From Allodiplogaster sudhausi (Eukaryota; Nematoda; Chromadorea; Rhabditida; Diplogasteridae): DNA of 64,000 bases. The stretch spans positions 3,654,001-3,718,000 of the forward strand of contig CALZFC010000009.1 of the NCBI GenBank assembly GCA_945643635.1, read 5' to 3'. The notes under the pieces are model-generated. The model saw only the letters and a list, made by a program, of their open reading frames with translations. It was not told the origin of the DNA and made no database searches. Positions 34,054 to 44,212 of this stretch are shown here, one piece after another. The stretch's first letter is position 1. The number at the start of each line of letters is the position of its first letter. The position numbers and the translations under genes were made by a program.

Positions 34054-34470
34054 TTAGCCACTTCTCTTCATGTCGTCATCCTCTCCTTCGCAGTTCTCGG
34101 GCTCTTCCACCTTCTCGAGGTGGGGGAAGTCGGACTTCCTGGGGCACTCGGGCCCCGTTGACATCAGGCTCTCGGGCCTGGTCCTCTGGCTCACGGGCCT
34201 AATCATCATCAGGCTCTCGGGCCTGGTCCTCTGGCTCTCGGGCCTAATCATCATCAGGCTCTCGGGCCTGGTCCTCTGGCTCTCGGGCCTATTCTTCAAG
34301 CTTACGGGCCTGGTCCTCAGGCACTCGGGCCTTATCTGCTCCTCTCCTCTCGAGTCGTCGGTTGCCTTGGGCTGGACGCGCTCATCTGCGCGTGAGTTGT
34401 CGGTGCCGGTGAGATGGACGCGCTTGCCTGCCAGTTCCGCGTCCGGGCGTCGATGAAGCCGACGCACCAT
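34054..34470 (-). CDS. Short ORF with 15-residue repeats inside LTR element A
   Basis: A 138-codon frame whose ATG overlaps the primer-binding site. The middle is made of RPESQRTRPESLMMI repeats encoded by a 45 bp tandem repeat; the end is acidic. It may not be translated, because it starts inside the primer-binding site. Confidence 0.3.
   Translation of the reverse strand: MVRRLHRRPDAELAGKRVHLTGTDNSRADERVQPKATDDSRGEEQIRPECLRTRPVSLKNRPESQRTRPESLMMIRPESQRTRPESLMMIRPVSQRTRPESLMSTGPECPRKSDFPHLEKVEEPENCEGEDDDMKRSG
34166..34340. repeat. 45 bp tandem repeat within element A
   Basis: A unit beginning AGGCTCTCGGGCCTGGTCCT occurs three times from 34166 to 34300, followed by a degenerate copy to about 34340. 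Confidence 0.9.
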
Positions 34471-35340
34471 GTTTAGAAGATGGCCCTGCCGTGATCTGAA
34501 TGACAGGGAAAAGCAAAGGGGTTCTTCTAAATGACTCTGACTCCTTTAATAAAGATTTGTATGGAGTCCAACTCGAGTAATAAACAAATTTATTACAAGA
34601 ATAAATACACAAACCTTAAATGACCGGAGAATTACGAGGTTGCAATCTTAGCTAGGTGACGTATCGATTGGTGGAGATGAGAGCGAGGGAGAGAGATGTG
34701 GAGGTTAAGAAGGAAGAGTTCGTGAGGAGAAGAATGAGAAGTTCTTGAAGAGAAGAAGGAGAAGAATGAGAAGAGAAGAGGTTGTGGATGCGGACCACCA
34801 CGGAGGCGTCAAGCTTGGCCGCCAAACCCTTAAAGACGGTAGAAAGCCGTAAGAGGGGCGGAATGGGCTTACGCGCAAGCATGACAACGACGCCGAGAGT
34901 GAATGAGGAGAGAGAGGAGAAAGAGAGAAAGAAAGAGAAAAGCATATATGACGAAGTATGATGAAATAGCAACATATATTACATCATGTATGCACAAAAC
35001 TGGCTAAGAAGCCAGCACCGCATAAAGGATGGCCGGAGGCCCATATCAATACAAGTTATAGCATTAGGAAGAGTTATAACAACTCTTAAGCATGACATGG
35101 CATAACAACAAGTAAAGGAAATGAAGAGGAGAATAGAGGCCCTGCCGGCCCGGAGAAGGAAGGACGCTAACAATGAGCTGGCAGGGACGGGATAGGCCTA
35201 GGATACACGTAGGCGAGGGAGAGGTCAACCGCTCCGCGACCGCAACGCGCGGATTGGTCCTACACGGCTATACAAGGGACGGGAGATACAAATACAATTA
35301 ATGTGGACTAAACATGCAGTCATTCGCAATGGTGCGAACA
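34470..35340 (-). repeat. LTR of element A (5' copy in element orientation)
   Basis: 871 bp. On the minus strand it starts TGTTCGCACC and ends TCTAAACA, immediately before the primer-binding site. Confidence 0.9.
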
Positions 35341-35455
35341 CTCTCTCTCTCTCTTTCTCTCTCTCTCCCTTTCCCCTCTCTCTTCTCTCTCTCTCTCTAT
35401 CCGTTTCCTCTCTCTCTCTCCCCTCTCTCTCTCTCTCTCTCCCTTTCACTCGCTC
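35341..35455. repeat. (CT)n microsatellite flanking element A
   Basis: Right-hand part of the CT array into which element A inserted. The left-hand part is 31098-31164. Confidence 0.9.
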
Positions 35456-35521
35456 CTCCTTGTGCTCTCATCTAATAGAGTGGTGTGAAAGGCGTTCAAA
35501 TTTGCTTCGATGAGTGTCACT

Positions 35522-36405
35522 TCACGGTCTCCTTTGTGGTGGATGATTCCGCATTTTTCCTTCTCCTCTTCCCTTTAACCTCCTACACTCCATTTCCATG
35601 TACCCACTTTGAATAAAAAAGTGATTCCATACTAGAGGAAGCTTGATCAGAGATGGATGAGAAGGAAGGTGAAGAATCGCCTGGCGGAGCAGCCAAAGAC
35701 AAAGATATGCATTTGCAACGTAGAGGAGACACAGGACGGCAGCACAGACCGAAGAGTACACCAGGGCTGGCGATGGTGGGAGCTGAGAGAGAGTGGGAGA
35801 GAGAGACTGAGAGAGATAGCGGGAGGAAAATTGAGAGTGGCAGAAAGTGAGAGAGAGAGAGAGAGAACGAGAGAGAAATAGAGAAACCATGTTGTGCGCG
35901 ACGGCGAGAAGGAGAGAGAGGGTGGCGGAGAGGACGGCCATGGCAGAGCACATCGAGGCATCCGCCCGCAGCCAACTCCTCGCTCTTCTACTCCGATGCC
36001 ACTCTTCCTCCGTAGATGAACACGAAGATGAAGAAGGTCGCCTGTCTCGGCGAAGCAGCCAACGGCGTCTGAACAGGCAATGGCACTTCATGTTCAGCAA
36101 GTTAGGGATAAAGAATTGATTAAGATTCGATAAATAGACGTAAGAATCAGAACAAGTGATCACTGAACGAATTATAATCATACAATTAAAGTATCCAGCA
36201 TAACAACTAACTCATGAATGAGAAGAAAAATGGCAATAAGAGGAACAAGAAGAATGGAGATCAGAAGAATCCATTGGGGTCTAACGAGAGAAACGAAGTA
36301 GACGAGAAGAGAGGAGCAGAGGATTTGCAAACCCTTGAGAAGCCCTCTCAGCCAGTCCATCCATTCAATCACCAATCCGAGGAATGCTGCAATACAATTC
36401 ATCAT
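35522..36405 (-). CDS. Small multi-pass membrane protein, unrecognised
   Basis: Three exons join in phase: 36405-36212, 36068-35888 and 35782-35522, giving about 211 residues. The first exon, from ATG 36405, holds two hydrophobic stretches (ILCSSLLVYFVSLV and WILLISILLVPLIAIFLLIH). The second is a basic/Ser-rich loop followed by AMAVLSATLSLLLAVA. The third has SSVCAAVLCLLYVANAYLCL and a basic tail ending QRRP. Four membrane spans are likely. I cannot assign a family; it could be an ER or nuclear-envelope protein, but that is only a guess from size and basic loops. (GA)n lies in the second intron. Confidence 0.55.
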
Positions 36406-36693
36406 CTTCTGTATTAATTTCTGCGCTGATAAAGAGCACAGGAATTATTGCTGAGATCATAGCGAAATAGTATAATTGATGCGTACGTCAAAGTGGAAGA
36501 AGGAGACAGGGTTACGAACCATTGACTTGCACTACACAACAACTTACTTATTGGGACTCGGGAAACTGAATCAAGACTGAACAGGGCGGTGCCAGGCTTG
36601 AGTGAAAACGAGGTAGAGAAGAGAGAGAGAGAGAGACAGAGAGAGACAGAGAGACAGAGAGAGAGAAAGAGAAAGAGAGAGAGAGAGAGAGAC

Positions 36694-36741
<48 letters not shown>

Positions 36742-36852
36742 GCGGAAGGAGAGTTAAGGAAGCAGTGGGGAGACCGGTTACAGAGACGAAAGCTGATGGA
36801 AAGAGAAAAAGAACAATAACAGAGAGAGAGAGAGAGAGAGAAGAATAGGGAA

Positions 36853-36899
<47 letters not shown>

Positions 36900-37122
36900 C
36901 GAGAGAGGGAGAGAGAAATTCGGGGAAGCTAGATTACGGTTACCTACTCTCCTAATGTTTTCTTGTACGAAACTACGGTAGTGTTGTCACTACTCTCCTG
37001 CGGTTCGATCTTCTCGCCTTCCTTTTCTTCCCGAAAATCTACGTTCTCCCCCTTTAGTATGAGCCCGTCGTTGTCGAGTTCAAGCACGACCAGCATCCGC
37101 CGCCCATTCATCTCTTCGAGAA

Positions 37123-37165
<43 letters not shown>

Positions 37166-37817
37166 CCTCTCTCCCTGCTGACATTCTAAGCACACTCTCC
37201 GCTTCCTTCCCTCGCTTTCTCCATCTCCCTCTCTGATTCAGACGACTCTCCTTCACTGCATCGCAATCCAATCACTCTCCGACTTGCTCGACGACCATCT
37301 TCAAGTCTCCATCAACAACCGCGAGTCAACTCACTAATCTCTACAATGATCACCAAGTATTTGCATCCCTTCCACTCCATACTTTTTTGATCTGAAAAAG
37401 AGGGAGTACTTGCAGTCACACATTTTTACAACTGTGATGCGAAAGTAGAAGCGAAGTGGCAGGGACTCTGAGAGAGGAAGCAGTGGAGCGAGTAGCCCCA
37501 CTGGCTCCCAGGTTACTTACTTCAGTTATGGAGAATTCGTTTCTTCCTCTTCCTCTTCACTCTTTCCATCCGTACTCTTCTCCGTAAGGATCTCCAGAGG
37601 AATCTCCCCTTGCCCTGTCTGCCCCACTCCTTTATGCGTGCGCTAATATGATGTATTCCGACTATTTTATTTTGATGCTTGGTGAAATTTACGAATCAAA
37701 ACTAAGAGCGGGAAAATTCTTTGCCCGAACTTTTTCATGATTTCATTTTCGGAGCATAATAGAGTTAGTGAGTATTTCTGCAAGTGTCTTCTTCTATATT
37801 CCAGATATTCCAGTGTG
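36406..37817. other. Spacer with long (GA)n tracts and ambiguous exons
   Basis: (GA)n covers most of 36618-36740 and 36825-36915, and (CT)n lies at 37126-37160. Around 37053-37339 both strands have open frames with splice-like edges: a plus-strand segment (SLSDLLDDHLQVSINNRE, stop 37337-37339) and a minus-strand one ending at 36944 (VVLELDNDGLILKGENVDF). They cannot both be right and I could not complete either gene. Confidence 0.4.
36618..36915. repeat. (GA)n microsatellite cluster
   Basis: Two long GA-rich blocks with GACAGAGA variants, separated by about 85 bp of unique sequence. Confidence 0.9.
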
Positions 37818-40800
37818 ATGGATCTCGTAAAACGCCTTCAATTCTTGGGAGTCAACGTCAGTGAGGCCGACATCAATCAGCCGGAGGTTTTTCACTCATT
37901 TCATTGCTTTTTTCATAGTACGAATTTGCTTTCTTATTTATCTTCACTCAGAATCAATCAAACAGTTGCACATGACGATTGTCAATCGTTTTCTTGAAAT
38001 TGTATTTTCGTTTGAGATGCTGGAACCATTCGTTCATTCCTTCCGCAAAATTTATAAAATTTCCCAAAATCACTCCCGGAGGATCTTTGAATCTAGGGTA
38101 CTATGCGTTTACTCCTGCCCCAGAAGTATTTGAAAGTAATTCATTTTCCACAAAATCACCCCATGGGGATTCTTCGATGCAAGGAACGCGAATATCACAA
38201 ACATATTCTCGAATCAAAGAACTTCCTATAGTGATTTTTGGAATAAATTTTTTTTTCCACAAATTTTTGGGCAGGAGTAACCGAATAGCACCGAGATGAT
38301 TGATATGATATTTTGTTGAGCCTGATCGATTGACGGTGATCTTGCGGGCCTTTCTGGTAAAGGCGTTCAAGGTTCCTGAGGAGATGTTCAACATGTTCCC
38401 ACTGAAAGCATATGAAGAGGTCAATGCTCTGAACATCTATCCGGATCTCTTCGCTCGCTCCACTGCTGTCAGCATGGTCGCCCGAGCAATGTCAGTTCTC
38501 TTTTTATTCGTTACATCTTGTTCCCAGAACACAGCCTGTTCAGAATAAATTAAATTTTTTTCCATGCAAAAAGGAATTTTCTCCAAAACAAAATGTGATT
38601 TTTGGCCGAAAAAAGGTATTTGTTGTCTTTGTACCCCGTCCTGGACTCATGCACCGGGCCTTGTTCAGCACTGCTACGAATATTCCTTGTTCTTTTAGGA
38701 CTGGCGTCCTTAAAGAATTCCTGAAAGATATGTCCGATGTCTTTTCGTTGTCTACCGTTATCAAGCCTATGCAAAAGACAACGAAGAGAATCCTAACACT
38801 CGTCGCGGACATTCACGAATTCAAGGAGGTAGGCTATTTTACGCTTTATTCAAATATCCTTATATGTAAATTAAAGAAAATTGGTACCCTAGTTGGGAGG
38901 GCATCATTTCTTCCAAGTTTGTGAGGTATTTTTCCGGTCTGCTTGGGCACTTGAAAGATGACTATCAGAGCTCGTTTTTCAAGCGAAAGGCATATTTGAC
39001 TTCTATTACGACATTAAGCTACTTTTGAATACAATTTCCGCAGATTTTTTTTAGAAGCGTGTCTAAAGTGTTCGTCAAGTGAAACCAAATTCGGATAAAA
39101 ACTATTTATTCCATTCCTACCGTAGTATTCTTTCGTGAACTGATGGTCGTGTTTCAATTTTTTTCAGTTTGTTTTGTTTTTTCAGTTTTTTTTTCAATTT
39201 CTTCCCATTGAGGAAGAAATTCGCCAGCAATGCAACGAAGTACAGAAAGAATTAGATGATTTGGATAACGAGGTAATCAGCCACTAAGCTTGAGGGAGAT
39301 TAACTGTTGGTAAGGAATTGCGAATATGGAGTTATTAGTTGTATGTTTTCAGCTGGACTCGCTTCAGTCACGTCAGGATAGACTCGAGTCCGGAATGCGA
39401 AGAGTCATTGCTGTTCATTCTAGCGCGAATGAATGACTGATGACAGCGAACCACCCAGTTATATTGTGTTTTTACCGTAGTTTCCCGCCTTAAATTTGAA
39501 TGACTAAGACATGTTTGGACATGTCTCCGACTCTTCCCCTCGCTTCGCCCCTTTCTCACCTCGAGCCAGTGTTAAGTCGGTTCCCACCCGGTGCGGCGGT
39601 GGGGAGAGACGACTGTCTCTTGACAGTCGGAGCGTGGCCTCTCTGCCACTGCTCCGTCTCTTCCGTCCCTCCTCTTTCTCTGCAACACCGACTCCCCCTC
39701 GACTTCTTCCTTCTTTCCCCTCGTCACAAGAGTCAAGTCACCCACGGCCCCTTCTGGGTTTTCTTGGTTTTAATTTATTTACTCGAATCTTCGTCATCAT
39801 TTGTTATTCCTTAGAAGTTGACCAAGTGTACATAAACTTGTCTTACTACGAGTTGTGTCTTGGCAACTTTATAAGGGATAAGGGTCACGAGTAAGGGTCT
39901 CTCCCTCTACTTTGAAGAGTAAGCACGGGAGAGCGCATTCTTCTCGACATGGTGCGTCGGCAGCACTCGAACACTGGCTGCGGAATGGCAGGCGAGCGCA
40001 GCCCACTGGAGACGACCGACAACACCGGCGGCGAAGGAGGCCGCGACGGGACCAGCGGCGAGAATGGCCGCGTCGGAGGCGGCAGCGAGCTGAGGGCGAG
40101 CTAGGCCCCGTCACGAGCATCGGCGGCGGCAAGAATCTCGCGCGCGCCAACAGGTGTGTTGTCCCCTGCCCCCTGACCCGACGCGCCCCGGTGCCCACCC
40201 CCGCGGGGGTGCGGTCAAGGGGCGGGGTCATGGCAGAAGAGCCTGCGGGCTACGATGACGATGACGATGATGAAGCGTTTATAGGCGTGTTCATGGCGAA
40301 CACGGTCGATGATGACAGCGGCGATGAGAACGACCAAGAAAGAGCAGCGAAGACCAGAAGGAGGGAACGAGAGAATGTCTTCCGCGCACCCGAAGACTCG
40401 TTCACCGAAGCTAACGAGGAACAGCGAGAGGCCTACCGCCAGGAATGTGACGAGCGCTTCGACGTGCTTCAAGAGGCCAGCACCCGCGCCATGGAGGCGG
40501 CGGAGGAGCTGGTCTGCGAGTCGAAGAGGTGTGGTGAGGACATTATGAGACGCTCTCTTCCAGAGCTCGAGAGTTTGAGAACTGAGCTCACACACCTTCT
40601 TCAGAAGAGCAAGGTCGCCTCCTACGACTACCAGGAGCAGTACAACAACCACAAGGCCTTCGCTCAAGGACGGGCACACGAGAACTTCGAGGAGGACGCA
40701 AGGAAGATAAAGAGGGAGAGCGAGTGAAGCTGGAAGACGGGGAAGTCGACCCTCGCATTCATTGAATGGAGGATGAAGATTTGCGCCAGAGACGGCGCCA

Positions 40801-43765
40801 GACGAGCCCCTCTCTCTCCAGCAAAGTCCCCAGTGAGCACTGCTCCAGAGCGAGCAGTGAGGGACAAGGAGAGGTTGGAAGGGGTAAGGGCAAGGGCCCT
40901 TGGCTTTAGTTGTTCGCAACGCGGCCGCGACACACAAAAGTGCGACCGCCGGAGCAGGTGCAAGGAAGAGCACCACTTGAAGGTCTGCAATTGGCAGACA
41001 AGAGACGAATCGCGAGGATCACGACCGAGGGCAGTGGACCTCCGAGAAGACAGCGAGAAGGCAGTTCCGCTGTATGTGACCTCTAATAGTAGAGGTACTT
41101 CTCTGAAAGGAGAAGATGTTAAATTGAAGGTCCTTGACCGGCGAGGACGCGAGCAGAAGCAGCACGAGAGTAACCCCTCCTCCGAGACAAACACATCGTC
41201 AGTCCGTGGCAAGTGGGACAAGACGAAGAGTGTCTGGCGGAGACAGTCGACTCCCGCCCCGAAGGCACACTCTTCGACCGGCAGTGACAGGCCGGAGAAT
41301 CAGAAGAAGGGGGCGTGGATGAGACGACCAGCCAAGCGTGCTCAGAAGAAGATGGCTTCCACTCATCGTGAGTATGGAAGCATTGATGCGCCTTGGGCGC
41401 GAGGCAGGGTCACCGGGCCAAGCCCGGTGATGACCACACGGTGCATGCTCTTTATTTAGGTACTCAATCGATACGGCGGGCGAGGAAGACCAACCATCTC
41501 GCGCTCGAGTTCTACCGTAACCCAGAGCGACCACCGTGCCAGCAACGACACACAAGGATGCCCAGTAAGCAAGCCCTTCCCCTTCCCCCAAAATTTCTAG
41601 AATTTAATTTGTGTGTTTTTCCTCTTTGTTTTTCTTTCGACATTGTCCCCCTTTTTCCTTGGCCCGTGGCAGTGTTCATTCTAGCGCGAATGAATGACTG
41701 ATGACAGCGAACCACCTAGTTATATTGTGTTTTTACCGTAGTTTCCCGCCTTAAATTTGAATGACTAAGACATGTTTGGACATGTCTCCGACTTCCCCTC
41801 GCTTCGCCCCTTTCTCACCTCGAGCCAGTGTTAAGTCGGTTCCCACCCGGTGCGGCGGTGGGGAGAGACGACTGTCTCTTGACAGTCGGAGCGTGGCCTC
41901 TCTGCCACTGCTCCGTCTCTTCCATCCCTCCTCTTTCTCTGCAACACCGACTCCCCCTCGACTTCTTCCTTCTTTCCCCTCGTCACAAGAGTCAAGTCAC
42001 CCACGGCCCCTTCTGGGTTTTCTTGGTTTTAATTTATTTACTCGAATCTTCGTCATCATTTGTTATTCCTTAGAAGTTGACCAAGTGTACATAAACTTGT
42101 CTTACTACGAGTTGTGTCTTGGAAACTTTATAAGGGATAAGGGTCACGAGTAAGGGTCTCTCCCTCTACTTTGAAGAGTAAGCACGGGAGAGCGCATTCT
42201 TCTCGACAAATGCGGTAAGTCCACTTGTTGCTCCATATTTTGATAATAAGGAGTTCATTACGATTAGGTGCAGATCAAAGTGTTAATGTATGAAGGTGCA
42301 GTTAATATATCGATCTATCGAGTAAGAACGTGTGCTATGCAGTGAGATGGTTTGTTCTCGCAATCTTAGGCCAGAACCATGAACAGATATGGAATTTCAG
42401 CAACGCGAGCTGAAATGTCAGTTGGAGAAGACGGCGATGGAGCTGGACGACGACGTAGGGAAGGCAGAGAACGAGACGCTGGCGACATACGCTGCCCTCG
42501 TCCACTCTCTCGAACAGAAGGCTCGTCCCTTCCCCCTTCCACTCATTCCACTCTGCCTTGTAGGATCAGCTGGCCATCGAGGCTGAGAATCTGCGGATGG
42601 AGATGACGACTATTGAAGTGGAAATGAAAGAAGACCCCGAGGTGCTCCATGCTCAACTCAGTCGGCTGCAAGAAGAGATCGAAGAGAAGAAGAACTTGGT
42701 TACCTCTGAGGAGTACGTGGAGAGAGAGAGAGAGCGAGAGAGAGAGAGAAGGGTAGAGAAAGAGGGAGGAGGATGACAGAACGACATGGTTACCTTGCAG
42801 GCAAATCTGCCGAGATGCTGTACAGAGAATCCAACTAGCCGAACAAATCTGCGTAATCTTGGATGCACAGGTGACTGCATTCATCACAGTCCTCTCTCAT
42901 TGTTTTGACTACTTTCTTGTCTTTTGGCCGGTGGTTCTTTTATTTATTTTGTTTACAATGTTCTACTTTGACAGGTGGCCGAATACAACGAATTGGTAGT
43001 GAAAGGAGACAAGTTGGCTGAAGCCAGAGTTATCACGGAGGATGCCGTTGCTGCACTGGAGAAGAAGAAAAGAGATCTGGAGCAAAGGTTCTACTTATAT
43101 TCTTCTTTCTTCTTCCCTTTCATTGCTGTAGGATGTTGAAGAATGGGAGAAAATGGAGATGATATTTGTTAGGCGAGAGCAACTGGCTGCGCTGAAAGCG
43201 GAAGCGGTAAGAGACGCGGCAACTCATCGAGAAGACGAAGCAGCGCGAGCGGAGCGGATGGAGGAAGTGGCAGAGGAGAACAGGGCCATCCAAGCACGCA
43301 TCCAGGAACTGACGGAAGACAAGCAGAGACAGGCCGAGCTGAAGGCTGACGAACGAGCACTGCGGGCCAACCTGGCGAAGGTAAAAAAAAAACGAAGCGT
43401 TGTTTAATAAAAAATAATAAGTAATACAAATTAGAATAGTAAATTTTCCCTTTAAGCCCGACTCGCTGAGCGCGACGCAGGGAGACGAGGGCGCGAAGGA
43501 GGAAGAGGAGATGGCGCGCCGAGAGTCCCGCGGTCAGAAGAAGTTCGCGGTTTCTTTTCCTTCAGCATATACCAGAACTGTTTTTATTAGCGAATTTGTA
43601 AATTATTCTATTTAATTATTGAATCTTATTGTTGTGCAGAACACAGCGCGGGCTCACACGAATCGTGAGAAGTCTCTCACGAAGCCTCACCCGAGGCGCA
43701 TCTCGTCTCGGGAAACTCGTGACGAGGAAGGGATCAGCGACTCGTACTGGTCAGAAGTCGGCTGA
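37818..43765 (+). CDS. NUF2: NUF2, outer-kinetochore NDC80 complex subunit, interrupted by an LTR element
   Basis: Exons: 37818-37886, 38321-38490, 38699-38828, 39186-39272, 39353-39411 (plus the last base at 42214), 42401-42520, 42564-42712, 42801-42870, 42975-43087, 43173-43380, 43457-43549 and 43640-43765. Without the insertion the frame is 464 residues, the length of human NUF2. The N-terminal CH-like domain has VKRLQFLGVNVSEADI, PEEMFNMFPLKAYEE and KTTKRILTLVADIHEFKE, aligning with the NUF2 head; the rest is coiled coil. NUF2 pairs with NDC80 to bind microtubules at kinetochores. The element at 39412-42208 lies one base before the donor of exon 5, so this allele should not give normal mRNA unless the element is removed or bypassed. 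The exon 6 donor is GC (AAG|GCTCGT). An upstream coding exon is possible. Confidence 0.85.
39412..39949 (+). repeat. 5' LTR of element B
   Basis: 538 bp, about 99 percent identical to 41673-42208 by eye; one difference is two extra bases near 39533. Confidence 0.93.
40230..40727 (+). CDS. Coiled-coil ORF in LTR element B
   Basis: From ATG 40230 the frame reads MAEEPAGYDDDDDDEAF, then acidic and basic segments, then a long helical region predicted as coiled coil, ending KIKRESE. The same frame is open upstream to 39912. It lacks a zinc knuckle or other domain; a gag-like role would fit its place but is inference. Confidence 0.4.
   Translation: MAEEPAGYDDDDDDEAFIGVFMANTVDDDSGDENDQERAAKTRRRERENVFRAPEDSFTEANEEQREAYRQECDERFDVLQEASTRAMEAAEELVCESKRCGEDIMRRSLPELESLRTELTHLLQKSKVASYDYQEQYNNHKAFAQGRAHENFEEDARKIKRESE
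40773..41459 (+). CDS. Basic low-complexity ORF in LTR element B
   Basis: A 228-codon frame rich in Arg, Lys, Ser and Pro, in a different frame 45 bp after the coiled-coil ORF. No domain is recognised. Confidence 0.3.
   Translation: MKICARDGARRAPLSPAKSPVSTAPERAVRDKERLEGVRARALGFSCSQRGRDTQKCDRRSRCKEEHHLKVCNWQTRDESRGSRPRAVDLREDSEKAVPLYVTSNSRGTSLKGEDVKLKVLDRRGREQKQHESNPSSETNTSSVRGKWDKTKSVWRRQSTPAPKAHSSTGSDRPENQKKGAWMRRPAKRAQKKMASTHREYGSIDAPWARGRVTGPSPVMTTRCMLFI
41673..42208 (+). repeat. 3' LTR of element B
   Basis: 536 bp. It is preceded by a pyrimidine run (near 41645-41660) and GGCAG rather than a purine tract. Confidence 0.93.
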
Positions 43766-44212
43766 GAGGAATCCACTGAGTCTATGACCGAACCCTCATC
43801 ATTAAAAGATTGTTTCCTTTATTCTGGTCTTGGAAAAAGTATGAGAGCAAAATGATCACCCGTAGGCTGAGTCTACAGTTAGCGAGACACTTCTGCATAC
43901 AAATCATAATATAAACACATTCACAGATAGAAATTAAAATGAGGATTTGTTGATGAATTGCTTCACATGTTCAATATCTCAGGAGAAACGGAAGGGAAAA
44001 GGCGAGAAAAAAGGGAAAGGAAGAGAAGATGAGAAGAAAGGGAAAGGAAGAGATAAAGGATCTCTCCGAAGTCGGCGACGAGATTGGGAGTCTGGATGCA
44101 GTGTAGAGAGGGTAACACAGGGAAATGATATGGATTCCGGAAAAGAAACAAGAAAAGAGAACGAGTAAAACGGAAAGAAACTATAGGAGTGTGAACTGTA
44201 AAGGAATAAAGC
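43766..44212. other. 3' region between convergent genes
   Basis: ATTAAA near 43801 may be the NUF2 polyadenylation signal. A GGAAAAGG-type purine-rich stretch covers 43988-44060. No exon is seen. Confidence 0.4.

Larger units (their letters stand above)
31165..35340 (-). mobile_element. Non-autonomous LTR element A (minus orientation)
   Basis: Two long direct repeats (31165-32004 and 34470-35340) begin TGTT and end AACA. Read on the minus strand, the right copy is the 5' LTR and is followed at 34469 by TGGTGCGTCGGC, a TGG-start primer-binding site. The element sits in a CT array, and CTCTC flanks both ends (31160-31164 and 35341-35345), consistent with a 5 bp target duplication though trivial in a repeat. 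The 2.46 kb interior encodes only disordered frames. No reverse transcriptase, protease or integrase motif is seen, so it would need proteins in trans. The LTRs differ by a few substitutions and by indels, including 17 bp missing near the end of the left copy. Confidence 0.85.
39412..42208 (+). mobile_element. Non-autonomous LTR element B inside a NUF2 exon
   Basis: LTRs at 39412-39949 (538 bp) and 41673-42208 (536 bp) start TGTTCATTC and end CTCGACA. They differ at only a handful of sites, so the insertion is young. TGGTGCGTCGGC follows the 5' LTR directly as a primer-binding site. The flanks are ATTGC (39407-39411) and AATGC (42209-42213), a 5 bp target duplication with one mismatch. The interior (1.72 kb) carries two frames without pol, protease or integrase motifs. 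A TATA-like CTTTATAAGG lies near 39877 in the LTR. The element runs in the same direction as NUF2. Confidence 0.9.

Noticed and set aside
36944..37120. Minus-strand frame recalling the LAMTOR5 C-terminus
   Set aside because: The similarity is short, needs a 17-residue insertion, and a competing plus-strand frame covers the same DNA.
39511..39894. 127-residue frame in the LTR of element B
   Set aside because: It lies wholly within the LTR and recurs in the other LTR; Ser/Pro-rich with no domain.
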